This document shows positions 21,611 to 34,749 of a DNA stretch of 64,000 nucleotides, in pieces. The DNA is from Aspidiotus rigidus (taxonomy: Eukaryota; Arthropoda; Insecta; Hemiptera; Diaspididae): NCBI GenBank assembly GCA_035079385.1, contig JAVHKY010000030.1, forward strand, positions 4,813,001 through 4,877,000. The letters are read 5' to 3'. Position 1 is the first letter of the stretch. Every line of letters begins with the position of its first letter. The notes under the pieces are model-generated. The model saw only the letters and a program-made list of their open reading frames with translations. It was not told the DNA's origin and did no database searches. A program made the translations under genes and the position numbers.

Positions 21611-23786
21611 GTCTGCCACTCTACTAACGTTTCTCCAGCCTGGAAAAAAATTTTGGCTTTTCTATAGCAATTTCCTGTGTTCGGAGAATTTTTTGTGTGT
21701 TTTTTCGGATTTTGCGAGTAATTTTAAATAAGAATCGATCTAGTTTGGCGAGAAAAAGTGGTTAATTATTTAATTCTCTTCAGCTAAATTAGCGTTTCAT
21801 CCCACAGTGTAAAATGTAAGATAAATTTAATAAAATCATTCAGAGAACTTTTGGTTTCATTATTAAAAGACGAACAGATGCTTGGATTTATATTTTACAT
21901 GATTATTACATATGTTATTGCAAGACTCCCATGTAATTTATAAATCGTGCCATAAGGTTCAAGATCTTATTCTGAGGAGTAATCTGACAGCAGTTTTTTT
22001 TTTTTCGAAAATACCACCTAACTAAATAATAGACCACATTTTTTACTCGTATATCGATGACTTCGTTACAGAGGATGCGTAGGCCTACGTGACAAAGACA
22101 TGATTTCATCGATAAGTGATTTGAAATTTTATTAATTTCCGAAAGTATGTTGATCAGAGGCCCGGAACCACAATTCACCGAAAGAGTGCATACAAAATTT
22201 AGACTTTTCTAAAATCAGAGCTTTTGCAAAGGCATATTTTTTCATTTTGAACAGAGAATCGGTTTTATTGAAGAACTCTGTACATCGATTGGCCATAGGA
22301 ATTAAACTCGTACGAGTCTTAAAGTATTGAAAATTTTGAATTATGTCGTACACTGATCGTAAGTTTTAATTTTAACCCACTTAAGAGTGTAACGGAGTTG
22401 GCCTTAAGAACGTAAAGGTGACTGTCACGCATCTGTCTCCGCAGGTAATATAATTCATTTTACGATAAAATACGCATTACAACTCTCTTCCCTTTCGTTT
22501 TGAATAGTGCAAACAGTCATGTGCACGGATTTGACTCGAGTTCATGCTATGTGAACGGGCGCGACTGTCAAATTTATTGTTTCAGCTCGAATTTGTCCGT
22601 GATCTTTTACATACAATGAAATGCTCTTTACAATTTATATCAACTGCATAAAAACGTCGAACGGTGCGCGGATATTAATCTTGTTTATTTCTTCTGGGCA
22701 GTTTCACCTGAAGTCTCGAAACTACGCCTACTGTGGTACACTGTCGATGCACAACTAACGCTGTGTGGGCTTTGTGGTTTACAAGAAGTTCACTTTATTA
22801 GTTAGGTATAATTCGGCTTATTCTGACGTATATACGTACTATCATCGTTCGCCGAATCGGAATTTAAGCACTTTCTCCGTGTTTGAATCTTAGTAAACTT
22901 TTGTTGGGGCTTACAAACTTGGAGGCTCTTTACAATATTATTTTACGAAATGTGAGTTCAAATGGTAACGATGTTGTCGGTTGTACAGGTGTGGTTTGGT
23001 GAAGTTTCTCGCGAATGAGTTACGAGCGAGCATAATATACGCGTAAATAAATTCAGGAAAAAATTGCAGATCTCGTTCAGGATTTTTCAGGTTCAACACC
23101 CCATGGATACATAAGGCTCTTGAATCGAGTTTTTCCCGAGTCTCCTTTCACTAAATAGCGTGCGTCAGCCAACCCCCTCCGCTGTCCCGTAGTTTGAATT
23201 TTCCTAAATCCCATTTCCATTCATAGATAGTGCCTCAGAATTTTCCGAAGTTCCTCGTGTGAGTCAGCTTTTTCAACAACACCCTCTTCCTAATATTTTC
23301 TGTAGTCCAAGGGTTCATAATTATTTCATTGCTCCGGAGTTCGTATTTTCCAGGCTTGCTTTCTGTGTATACACATAGACCTAGCTTGTAAATCAAAAAT
23401 TTTCCACGTTTTATTTCTATGGAGATTCAGAGCTCCCGTTCTCGGATACTCCAGCAAGATAATTATAAAATATTTGAGAGATTTTGACTGTACACGTCGG
23501 CAGTGAGTTCCATATGAAGAGTATGAATAACATTCATCAACTACAAATTCTATAGCTGTAAAATTGTATAGAATAACCCCAGATTCCTGATTCATCAGGC
23601 TTTATTCCCTGTTATACATTGTAGCATTAACACAAAATTCGCCTCGAGAAGTAAGGGTCACTAGACCTACGCGCGTGATTAGATGTGACGACGATTTTTG
23701 GATGTTCTACCTAAAATAAAGGGTCATTTCTTATGGTATGAACCAAATCGTGGATTTTGGTCGGTTCTCTTTCTCATCGCCTTTAG
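21611..23786. other. Mostly unique DNA without recognised gene
   Basis: About 21640-21780 repeats the satellite-like unit. From 22370 the DNA is less AT-biased and not visibly repetitive, with a degraded copy of the dispersed minisatellite at about 23090-23460. I see no exon with both splice signals and a recognisable protein. Confidence 0.5.
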
Positions 23787-23926
23787 GTATAAATCCACCC
23801 ACCAACGGGCGTCAATACGTTTTGCCATCATTTACAAATGCTCTATCAACAAGAAACACAGCTCTGAATTTGGCGCAGACAGTTGTTGATAACCCAGCCT
23901 CTTACCAGACGTCGGCAATTGTATAA
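23787..23926 (+). CDS. Possible terminal exon of an unknown gene
   Basis: A good acceptor (TCTTTCTCATCGCCTTTAG) precedes an open frame to TAA at 23924-23926. It encodes about 46 residues of balanced composition (INPPTNGRQYV, FTNALSTRNTALNLAQTVV, PASYQTSAIV). The frame is also open upstream to 23738. No partner exon was found and the protein is not recognised. The hydrophobic C-terminus could bind a PDZ domain, but that is speculation. Confidence 0.3.
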
Positions 23927-24783
23927 AGTCTATTTTTCTCTTTCTTTCTGTCTCTCTCACTCTCTCGCTTTATTATTAGTAAGTTGTTTATCCACAATGT
24001 ACGGGCGTAATTTCATTTCTTTCTTCCTCTGACATGGTCGTAAGTCATCAATGCACGGCACATTGGGACACCGCGACGCAGCAGCGTGTACAAATTGTTG
24101 CAGTACGAAAGCTGGCCGGTAAAACACACCTACATAATATCATGCACTATGCATATGAATTATTTCAAGAGCATTGATGGAATATGACATAGTTATGAAA
24201 GAAAAGAAGTATCTCAAGTGTGTTAGTATTACGAGTTCGTGTGAGGTTGTTTGAAGTATACGAGAGGTACCCTTTATGAATGCGAGCAGTTCTCGGGAAC
24301 ATTCAACTTGTTCAGCCTCGGGTGATGAACCTCGATCTCTCTCTCGTTTTTACGATCCGCGGGCGGATTTTATATCACACTCATGTTCGTAGCCTAGCTA
24401 TCGACTCAACTTACTTTTCTTCCACTGCGATATTTTTCTTTTCGCTTTCGAATCAATATACGTCTATATCGTAATCGAAACTGCAACAAGGTCAAGGTAT
24501 TATATCACAGTTCGTATTCCAGTTTGTTTATGTTTTATTTACTAGCTATCCTATTTTTTTTTTTTTTTCTTCTCTTTCTCTTTCTTTACCCCTCAGTCTT
24601 CTTTTGCTCGGTTCTGTATAGGCGGTAGATGTGCGGAACTTCATATCGTCTTATCATGTACGATTGATGCAGAGAATGTAAACATTGATCGTCATCGAGT
24701 AGGAACTAGAGTGAAGACGAACTCTTCAATGTACTTCTCACATTTCATTCCTTGAAAAATATCGAGCTTCACACTACACTGAC
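23927..24783. other. Intergenic DNA
   Basis: Contains TC-rich runs (about 23935-23970 and 24550-24595) and no supported gene. The open frame at 24280-24474 has no distinguishing feature. Confidence 0.5.
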
Positions 24784-27622
24784 TGTGGAATGAGACAAAA
24801 CTCTAGCTGGACAAAAATCTATTTTCAGTATTTCGTTTATCAATTGAGGCAATTCTCAAGTGAGTATGTCCGCCAAATTCGCAATAAATAGTTAGAAAAT
24901 TCTCCAGTCGCTGGGGAACGGTGTGGAAATGGTAAAAAATCGAGAAAATCCTATTTTCAAACCTTGAGAACACGTGATTTCTGGTATTTTGTTTATTGAT
25001 TAAGTCAATTATTATGTAAACATGTATGCCAAATTTGAACAAAATAATCAAAAAATTCTCCAATCGCTGGAAGGGTCTGGAATTCGTAGAAAATAGAGAA
25101 AATGCACTTTTTCTACGTGGAGAACTGTGGTATTTTGTACATCGGTTAGATCAATTCTTATGAAAATACGTATGCCGAGTAGAGCTTGGGAAATTTTCTA
25201 ATTATACAAGTATTGACATGTTTCATGTCTTTGCTCTGACCTCTGCCCTATTTCTGATTTCGCGTACGTCCGCACAACCGTGACCTTGAGACTTGGAAGA
25301 ATTTTCTCCAACCTCTGGCTCCATCTTTTCCAAAGCGTGAATTTTTCAACTTTATTTTATACTTTGAATGTCACGGGTGATTTTACAGAGAAAACCATTC
25401 CTGCTCTGATCAAAGGTGAGGCATTCGCCGTTCTCTCGCCTCGAGCTCAGGACATTGCCTTACTGATGAATAGCAATTTTTGAACTATTTTCCCCTCATC
25501 AGGGGAAGGGATTCCACCACTTCACACAAGTGCACGGCTCCCAGTAACGCAAATTGTATTGTTGCGACACGAGCAAAAAGATGAATGAACATTTGAAAGT
25601 GAATTATTAGGAGTGAGTATGTATCATAAATTTTGGTCGTTTCCAGATCGTTTCAGCGATTGGAGAATTTTTTTACCATTTTTTCAAATTCAGTGGTTGT
25701 TTTACGTATGAATTGACCTAATCAATGAACAAAATAACATAAATCACGGTTCTCCTGGTTGAAAAAGTTCATTTTCTCAATTTTCTACCATTTCCAGACC
25801 GTTCCAGTGGCTGGATTTCTTTCAAATTCGGCGTACATTTTTACGTAAGAATTGTCCTATAATCGATGAACAAAATACCAGGAATCACAGTTCTCCAGGT
25901 AGAACAAGTGGATTTTCTCGATTTTTTACTGTTTCCAGATCGTTCCAGCGACTGGAGAATTTTTTTACTATTAATTTTTTTCAGACTTGGTGAACGTGTT
26001 TACGTAATAGTTGAATTAACTTAATCGATAGAAATCATAGTTATCCAGATCGATTTTTGCTATTTATAGACTGATCTAGCGTCTGGAGAGTTTTTTTACT
26101 TTTTTTCCAAACTTGGTGGACGTTTTTACATAAGAATGGACCTAATCAATAAACGAAATAACAGAAATTAGAGTTCTCCAAGTTGAAAAAGTTCATTTTC
26201 TCAATTTTCTACTATTTCCAGACCTTTCCAGTGACTGGAGAATATGGATTTTTTTTTAATTCGGCATACGTTTTTACATAACAGTTGACCTAATCGATGA
26301 ACAAAATACCAGAAATCACAGTCTCCAGTGTGAAAAAGTGAATTTTTTGATTTTTTTCTACTTCCGTCTCGTTTCAGCGACTGGTGAATTTGTTGACTAT
26401 TTTTTTTTCAAATTCAGCGTACGTGCATAATTAAGAATTCACCCAATCGATCCATGAAATAACAGCTCCAGGTTGAAGAAGTGGATTTTCTCTATTTTCT
26501 ACTATTTTCATACCGTTTCGGTGACTGGAAAACTTCTGATCCTTTTTTCAATCTCGCCATGTGTTTACATAAGAATTGACGTAATTGATACACAAAATAC
26601 CAGCCAGGTTGAAAAAGTGGAGTTACTCTATTTTTTCTATCATTTTCAGACCTTTCCAGAAACTGGAGAATTTTTTTACTATTTTTTTTCAACACATAAA
26701 AATTGACAAAATATGAGAAATCACAGTCATCCAGTTTGAAAAAGTGGATTTTCTCGATTTCTTACTACTCGTATTTCCTGACTGTTCCAGCAACCAGAGA
26801 ATTTTCTTACCATTTTTTTTTTTTTCAAACTCGGCGTACGCTTTCATGTAAGAATTCACCTTATCCATACACAAAATTACAGAAATCAGAGTTCTCCAGT
26901 TTGAAAAGTTGATTTTCTCAATTTTTTATCATTTCCAGACCGTTCCAGCGACTGGAGAATTTTTTGAGTTTTTTTTTCCCCCAAATTTGGCATTTGCTTT
27001 TACATCCGAATTCATCTTATTGATACACAAAATATCAGAAATCAAGGTTCTCCAGGTTTCAAAAGTGGATTTTCTCAATTTTCTACTATACTTGTATTTC
27101 CTGAATGTCCCAGCAACTGGAGAATTTTCTTACAATTTTTTATTTCCAGACCGTTCCAGCGACTGGAGAATTTTTTGAGTTTTTTTTTCAAATTCGGCAT
27201 TCGTTTTTACATACGAATTCACAAAATATCCGAAATCTCAGCTCTCCTGGTTGAAAAAGTGAATTTTCTCAATTTTCTACTACTTGTATTTCCTGAATGT
27301 CCCAGCAACTGGAGAATTTTCTTACAATTTTTTATTTCCAGACCGTTCTAGCGACGGGAGAATTTTTTGAGTTTTTTTTTTCAAATTCGGCATTCGTTTT
27401 TACATACGAATTCACAAAATATCCGAAATCTCAGCTCTCCTGGTTGAAAAAGTGAATTTTCTCGATTTTCTACTTTTTGCCGGGCCGTTCCAGCGACTGG
27501 AGAATTTACTGACTATTTATTGCGAACTCAGCGGACGTGTTCACATAAGCATTTCCTCAATTGATAAACGAAATACTGATGATAGATTTTTGTCCAGCTA
27601 GAGTTTTGTTTCATCCCACATT
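24784..27622. mobile_element. 2.8-kb element: long terminal inverted repeats around a satellite array
   Basis: The outer ends match as inverted repeats over about 140 bp, including AAAACTCTAGCTGGACAAAA and TATTTCGTTTATCAATTGAG on the left and their complements at about 27555-27612. Inside are tandem units of about 140-150 bp marked by TCCAGCGACTGGAGAAT. There are about two in reverse orientation at the left (24800-25190) and about a dozen forward (25630-27530), separated by a non-repeat piece (25195-25620). No transposase is present. ORFs are repeat sequence. Confidence 0.8.
25630..27530 (+). repeat. Satellite-like tandem array, period about 145 bp
   Basis: Each unit carries TTTCCAGACCGTTCCAGCGA, a T-run, a CAAATTCGGCGTACGTTTTT-like part, CACAAAATA and TTCTCCAGGTTGAAAAAGTG. 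The last two units (about 27090-27280 and 27280-27465) are nearly identical over about 185 bp, pointing to a recent duplication, whereas others have diverged widely. Confidence 0.85.
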
Positions 27623-27858
27623 GGAGTGCGTATTTTTCAGCCCGAACATTGACTATTGATTTCACGCGGTCTTTTGCGGTAGCAGTGATACCTTACTCCG
27701 CTAGTGATGAAAAAATCACATAAACCCACCAAATACTGATTTTTTTGGAAATGTTCTACCTCTCTGAGGACTCCGGTACTAATGTATGTTGTTTTGGTGG
27801 GTATGGCGCATCAAATGAATGAATGTCCCCAGGTGCCACCCACCGATTTTTTTTTGTT

Positions 27859-28099
27859 AATTGAAGGCTGTTCGTGGGAAAGAGCGTAAGTGCCAATAAC
27901 AAAATTTATCAGGAGAGCGGTTAAAATGAGGTTCTCGAACGCAATATAAACGTTTTCTCTGTCCTGGAAAAGCGTGTATGTACCACAAAAATATCAATGA
28001 GACACAACAGAGCATGAGAATCGTATTATCGTGACTCTGAATAGGATCAATGAAAACCTCATTTTCGCTTACGCTCTTTCTCACGAACAGCCTTCAATT
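27859..28099. mobile_element. MITE with 31-bp terminal inverted repeats
   Basis: The left end TTGAAGGCTGTTCGTGGGAA continues to AGAGCGTAAG. The right end is the complement with one mismatch in about 31 bp. Flanks TTAA (left) and TTGA (right) hint at a TTAA-type target, which would fit piggyBac-like mobilisation, but the match is imperfect. Confidence 0.8.
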
Positions 28100-29734
28100 G
28101 ACTTTGAAGTTTTGTTATTTTGTTCTAGGGATATGAATGATTGCTTTTGAAAAAAAAAAAACCTCATCTTCTAAAATGTCTTCAAGTTTCATTGTTTTAC
28201 GATCCTTATTGCCTGAGGTACAGCCATTTGAATTTTAAGCCTAAAGATGGCTCTGCAGCCCATACGGATGAGCGGATGGGTCCTCCAATTTTTGCGATTT
28301 CGAGTTTTCTCATTAGGGACAACATTTTCACATACATTTTGAACACTTTGCGACCAAGGCCGTTTCCCTCTGACCATTTTAAATTTTTGAAGTAAATACG
28401 ATGCTCTGTGTTCTGCCTTGTTCTTTTCCAAATACCACAATGATGTCCAGAACTGAATTATTTATTGATTTTCAAAAATCAGCGATCTAAAGTGGAAATA
28501 ATACGTTTTAACGTACTCGTGAAATAAAAATAATAGGGTATATCTACGAGTAAAATGACGATTATGAGTAATTAATATCTACGTTGACTCATGTACCACA
28601 TCAACGAGTACATAAAAACATTTATGAAGGACATCTGTCTGCAAAAAAACCTTACTAATAATATTGCTCAATAGATATTTATCTTATTTCGGTGAGTTTA
28701 AATAATCGGTGTTAAGAGCGACGAACTGTAAAAATCGCATTGGTCCGAGCGACTTACCAATGACGCATAGACGATAGGTACGAGTAGAGCGCATAGTACA
28801 GCGTACAGGAAAAGAGAAAGGTTTGCCATTTCCTGTCGGGCGTATATTACAACGCACCCTTGATAAACGAATAGTTATTATAAAATGACAAATGATCTCA
28901 TAATCAAAAATTAGTCTCGAGATGAAAGTCTGATCGAGTATCGCTTCATATATTTATAGGGCGGGAGAGAAGGAGACCAAGTCGGACGGCGACCTGTTCT
29001 ATTATACGATCAGCTTATACCTGCAATTTAATTAGTCTAGGTTTCGAATGTCTAAATTAGGCGTTCTCAGTGCACTTAGGCGGACAACAGCGTTGAATAG
29101 TTCAAAGCTCTGTGTCAGTAATTTGTCAGATTGAAATTCGGTATTAAATTTGAAAAAGTAGGAAAGCGAGTATATTTGGTTCGTTTGTATGATCAAGTAT
29201 TATTAGGATAGCCTCGTACGGTGAATGGAGTTTCCATGGTGTCAATTAAATCCTTTATCCTTCAAAAATACGGAATCATGACGACTTGATTCAGGTATTC
29301 AGACATTCAATGGAGACAAAAATCATTACTTTTACTTTTGGCTTGTTATGGGCCTAGCTATTACTTAATTACGCAGGATGTGGGAGTATGAGAAATAGGT
29401 GAGGAATATTGCTGTCAGATATTTTAAACGACGATAGACTGAACGCAGATGATGATTTGGAAAAAAATACACGAATCAATTCGCAACAAACAATCACAGA
29501 TGGCTGACAAGACTTCTCGAAAACAGCTAAATATTGCATCCAAGAAAGAGTGAAATAAATTATTTACGAGAATATAAAGACAGAAAAATAGAATGCGCGT
29601 AGGTAGTAAGTTTCTTCCTCGTTCCCCTCCCCTCCAAAAAAAAAAAAAAAAAAATCGAAGAAAGATGAAGAATTTATAGGTAGATCAAACAAAAGATTCG
29701 GGCTACGTACTAAGATGAAATAGGAGGGCGTCGT
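28100..29734. other. Intergenic DNA, no supported gene
   Basis: Mostly unique-looking sequence. Open frames at 28141-28440 exist on both strands without start context or homology I recognise. About 28450-29100 is not repetitive by eye and could be regulatory, but no specific site is supported. Confidence 0.5.
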
Positions 29735-29977
29735 CCTAGAGTCAAAAGGTCGTAACTCCCGAAATTAGTGGTTTTGAGTTGATGATGGTTTCTAGTGCTC
29801 GTGATGATAACTCATCGTTCTAGAATAATGAAATGATATATAATTCATTAATTACCTATGCGAAAAATAACAAATTATTTTCCATTTTTTGTAACTCCAT
29901 TCAGTATCATAGAAAGTTGTTTTCTGACTCTCCTGTAAAATGACCATTTTCTGAGATACGACATTTTGACTCTAGAC
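29735..29977. mobile_element. MITE with about 24-bp inverted ends
   Basis: Begins CTAGAGTCAAAAGGTCGTAA and ends TACGACATTTTGACTCTAG, which are inverted repeats with few mismatches. The 243-bp body is AT-rich and non-coding. Confidence 0.7.
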
Positions 29978-32900
29978 TGACGAAGGGGCAATGTCAAGAT
30001 TTGGAATAATTGATCTGAAAAGAAAACCGAGAGGAAATTTCAGTTTCCTATTTCGTTCGCCATTGCATCAATTTTGGTTACTGTCTAAACAGAGAATCTA
30101 TTTAATGATGGTTTTTTATTGGGGGGGGGGGGGGGGTATGTAAAATCTCCATCGTGCTTCCGTACAATTTTGATTTCCGAAGGAGCGAGGACTGTGACCT
30201 ATTCAATTTTCGAAGTTTGACTTTAATGGAGAAGAAGAGAAAATAAGGGTACGAAATTGGGGTTGAAATTGTGGAAGGGATATCTAGGTGAGACAGGTGT
30301 TCCTTAAATCGTCGATCGCCAAGGTATTTTTGTTCGATCGCCAACCTTCTGGAGAAATCGCAAAAATGTAAGGTAGAAAACTGAATAAATTAGCGTCGGG
30401 TTGCGTCTTACTACTGATTTTCACTTTGGTCGATCGCGTTCTTGAAAACTTTGAGGAATACTGATCTAGGCTAGTCCAAGATAGGCGAGGGATATTCGGA
30501 AAATTTTTTGGGAGCGAGAGCTGTGACCTACTTCTAGGGCTTGAAATAAATTCAAATTATTTGAGAACTAGGAGAAAAAATGAGTACGAGAGCGGGAACT
30601 TGGAGAAATTCTCGAGTTATGGAGCCAGATGTCCAGGCTAACTTCTTTCGATTTGTAAACATTTTTCAGAAAAAAGAGAAAATAATTTGAGATAGTGTGT
30701 GGAAGAAAGTTTAGGTTCTCGTGAAACAGGTTTTGCTCCTTTCAAAAGAAGTGAGTTGCGAGCACGTATTTGATTGTACCTTATTTTGAAGATACTTTTG
30801 AAGCTAAACGTTTATCCTGATGTTTTTAAAAAATTTAAAATTGTTTTGTGTGTAGAAGTGTGATCATTTTGCGCAACCACTTCTTGCAACTAATGTTTTG
30901 ACAATTGTGTATTAGATACATAAATATACGTGAATTTTTACTACATCATACAATAAGGGAAAAGAATAAATAGAATCTGCGCTGTATGATAATTTGGTCA
31001 AGTGTTTTTTGAGCAAAGCTGTCGTCAGTATTTCTCTCGAGCACAATAATTTTCTTTTCAGATAATATCCTCCTTCAGTATCGTTTTTATTTCATCTAGT
31101 ACGAGCGAAAAACTTCATTGATTGTTGGTGAAAAGTAAGAAATTTCTAATCGAATAAGTACTTGGGTATTATTATTCATCAGTTTTTTTGTTTCCTAATA
31201 TTATTTTAAAAATTCTTATTTTCTGTGGAGAACAGTAGATTAAAGAAGAAAAATTTCGCCAAACTTCCACAATTTTTTTTATTCGTGCTGGCGATTGAAT
31301 TCAGGACCAAGTTTGTAGATGACAGTTTTTTTATTTTGAGAGAAACTAAATTTTTGATGATATGAGGCGCGCTCAGCAAAATAAAATTTTTCACAACAGC
31401 CAAAAAACAAAAAAAAAAGGAAAAAATTTTTCTCGTTCTTTGCAACTTCAAATGCTTGCACTGCAGAAATTGTTTATCGTAGCGACCTACCTTTTTCTTT
31501 GTCTAAAAGTTGATTAACTCCTTCAAAAAAAAAAAACAATCAAAATCCGAAAAAATGAAATCGTGACGTATGATTTTGAGTGACCGTCACCTCCGAATTA
31601 AGTTTACGTTTTGAGAAAAGTCTGACCAACATTAATTTTTTTGACATTTCTATTTTTCGTGACGATCAAAAAAATTTAAAATTCCCACATTATACTGGTT
31701 TCTTAATTTTTATTCGAATACTCTGAGGCATTTTCAGCATAACACTGCAGCTAAGATTTTAAGAAAATGGTTCAATGTTTCAAACTCCTGTTTTCATAAT
31801 AAATTGTTTTCAGAATTTTGACACTTGATGTATAAAAATTGTTAAGATAAATTGTTCGCGAATTCCATTATTGACTTTGTTAATGATTGTCACGATTTAA
31901 GTAATAATAATAATAATAATAATAATAATATGGGTGGAGGTCGAGTCTTAAACTATTTTAGACTTCCTTACGTGAGCAAGCTACTGCAGTATTTTCTTAA
32001 AAGACGTTCAGAAAATCTAGATCTCAAAATTGAGATGTGACCTGCGATGAGAAAAGGATGCTTATTGCCCACTGACAGGAACCTGTAGAAAAAGCTTTTG
32101 ACTTTCCACGTCTTTTCCTGAATAAGAGGTGCCATCTAGTAGAGTCTGATGATGCTATCGATGATAGCGAAACGTTGCGTACGCAGTTTGAGTTCGTTCA
32201 AGTCTCTATGTGAATGGTGGTGATAAAGCCGATGGTTTTGAATTTTATTGTAATTTTAGCTCATCACGGAAAAATTTCCCTAAAAAAAATCAAAATTATG
32301 AAAGAAAGAAACCCGATAGCACTTTTCACTCTCACATCTCCTTGTTTTTTCAGGTCGTCAGCTTTTTTATCTCTTCTTTTCGTTCATTGTAGTGTTTATT
32401 ATGTATACCTGATGAACGATGTTGATCGTCCAAAACACGTCATGTACCGAATAAAAAAATTGTGGAAGTTGGGGGAAATTTTTTTCCTCTAAAATTTCTA
32501 ATATTATTCAGTTGTAGTTTTACCTTCACTACGTGAGACACACGTAAAGGGTACCCTTTAGTGATTTTGGTGACAATCTCCTTCGTTGAACCGGGACATC
32601 CTTGATAATTATCTTCACTGATCCGCGAAGTCGGAGATAGTGTATATGTGTGAGTGGTGTATATAAGTATACGGGTAAGTACTAAACAGAAGTCACTATC
32701 AAAGAAGTTCTCACCCGTATCATAAGACGTCAAACAAAATAGTAATAATTATTAGGCCAATGTGATCTACCATGAACCAACTTCACCCCTCCGTACGGGA
32801 GTCTGTACATAGAATCCAAATCACTATCTAGAGGCTTTCACCAACTTCAAACTTTCCTTCTCCTTTCAATCCGCCGAACAGACTCACATAGATTGCACGG

Positions 32901-33330
32901 ATTACTCGCTTTGATAGCTTCAATCATATTAATTATGATGCATTTAAAGGAGCTTTCATTTACGTACTACATGGTCTTCTCCTCAAACTAAGAGCTGGTC
33001 AGCCATGGTCTCTCTTTCCCTCCCTATTCATTCCCTTCCATTAGGGCGACAGGTTTTTGTCGCATGGTCACAGTATAGGTTGACTCACACTCTCGTACCA
33101 ACGACCACCTATTTGCCAACATCTCCCCTGTCATTCTCGCCACCTCATCTCTCAACCCCTGGTAACAGGAACTATTCTAGCATCTACTGTTTCTATCATA
33201 TCTGAAACAATTCTTTATTCTGATATACAAAACACACCTTATCATAATTCGCACCTCAAGCCTCCGTTTATTTCTCTTGTCGTCCTATTATTGGCATTAT
33301 GCTGTTGGACGGCTCTCTGAATCCATCTTT
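29978..33330. other. Gene-free AT-rich stretch
   Basis: Contains a G-run at 30121-30136, degenerate minisatellite units (about 30150-30620), a TAA microsatellite (31902-31930) and an unremarkable T/C-rich stretch with an A-rich AAAT tail (33331-33357). No gene is supported. Confidence 0.55.
31902..31930. repeat. TAA microsatellite
   Basis: Uninterrupted (TAA)n run of about 29 bp. The Asn-rich open frame across it is an artefact. Confidence 0.9.
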
Positions 33331-33357
33331 AAATAAATAAATAAATAAATAAATAAA
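33331..33357. repeat. AAAT microsatellite
   Basis: (AAAT)n run of about 27 bp ending a T/C-rich stretch. It may be the tail of a decayed retroelement. Confidence 0.85.
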
Positions 33358-33360
33358 CTT

Positions 33361-34090
33361 CTGTCTCAACCGCAAATCGACTGGAAGTTGACTCAAAATC
33401 GACCGCTCTTTCTAACTATCGACCCGTCGTCGACGTCTTAATTGAGACGACCAGTGGCGGATCCACGGGGGTGATATTAGGGATATCCTCCCCCCCCCCA
33501 AAAAAAAGGTCCTTCAGAATTTTTTTGGATTATATCTCCCCCCCCCCCCCCCAAAGTGATCGTCTGAATCTGCGCCTGGACGACTCTCGGTATTATAGAT
33601 TGATATCGGACCGAAATCGACGTCGATTTCAGCTCGATTCAAAGTCAACCAGCTTGTATTTCAACTATTTATTGGCGTAAGAATTCAGATTATATTTGAT
33701 TGGCATAACTCAAAATCGACTACAGACCGACGTGATAAATCAGTCGAAGAGTGTCGTTTCCAAATCGAAGTCGATTCAAAGTCGACTAGCTTACATATTA
33801 CCAGAAAACTACATATCGACTTGAAATCGACCCAACCGCGCAGTCGACTTATTTAATCGACAAAACATTTCGAGGAGTCGAATCGAAATTCGCGTTAATT
33901 TGAGGTCGACATTAATCTAATGTGTCTAATACCGGTGGTCGACTCACTCTCACCGTCGACAATGAGTCGATTCGTGGTCGACACTAAGGCGAAACTCAAT
34001 CGAATCAAAATCGACTTCGATTTTGGTCGAATTTGATTAGATTTACACTGTTGACCATGATTCAGCGGATAATATAAGCTTACTACTAGT
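33361..34090. repeat. TCGAC-rich degenerate repeat
   Basis: Dense scatter of TCGAC/GTCGA and AAATCGAC words, such as TCGACGTCGATTTCAGCTCGA, in both orientations without a clean period. Related stretches lie at about 57600-57990 and, with TTGAC in place of TCGAC, at 62440-63400. An inserted MITE interrupts it at 33452-33578. Confidence 0.6.
33452..33578. mobile_element. Short hAT-like MITE (CAGTGGCGGATCC end)
   Basis: Starts CAGTGGCGGATCCACGGGGG and ends GAATCTGCGCCTG, with two long C-runs inside. GACGAC is present on both sides (33446-33451 and 33579-33584), possibly part of a target duplication. Confidence 0.65.
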
Positions 34091-34749
34091 ACATAATCAC
34101 CCAAATAAACTATTGTATTTGTAGACCTAGTACAGTGTTATAAACCTAGTATAAAAAAAGCATATGGTATCAAAATCTTGAACTCGCGGATTCCCAAATC
34201 AAATCGAGGGTTCCTTGATCTTGTTCCCATAAAGTGAGTCAAGGCTACACCTACTCCCTGGTGTCGTCCGAGGTTTGGTAATTTCGGCACCGCAAATCTT
34301 TACTTGACGCCCCTGCAAATAGGCATTTCCATTTCAAAAAAATCTTATTTTTTTTCTCTTTTTGTCTCTCAACCATAAACAATTGAAAAGCGAATTTATC
34401 TTCATTTCAAAATAATAATAATCTTTGAGCCATCATAATATGTACACTTTTGCTTTCTCGTGTATTGTTTTGGCATATTGAAAAACACATGTTATTTACT
34501 TGTACATTTTTCAGAGGCGCGCGTACAATACTTGTTTATTAATGACTTCGATTTTGTAAGCAGTGTAAAATTAGAAACTCAGACTGTATTTTCTGGAGCT
34601 GAAAGAATATATTAACTTGCTGGGTAGAAATACTTAAGAGTACCAGACGATCGAAATGAAAGGTGTTTTCTATACCTAATACTGTGTTCTAGTTGATAAC
34701 CTACTGCGCAAATTTTCGTCGTGAAATCTATTGTATTGGTCCTCGAAAC
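34091..34749. other. Upstream region of the 123-aa secreted gene
   Basis: AT-rich intergenic DNA. A TATA-like AATATATTA lies near 34604, but spacing to any initiator is unproven. Confidence 0.4.

Noticed and set aside
24784..27622. CRISPR-like array
   Set aside because: The units are contiguous diverged 145-bp repeats in an insect genome, without short identical repeats and unique spacers.
31852..32040. Asn-rich 62-residue frame
   Set aside because: It is produced by a TAA microsatellite.
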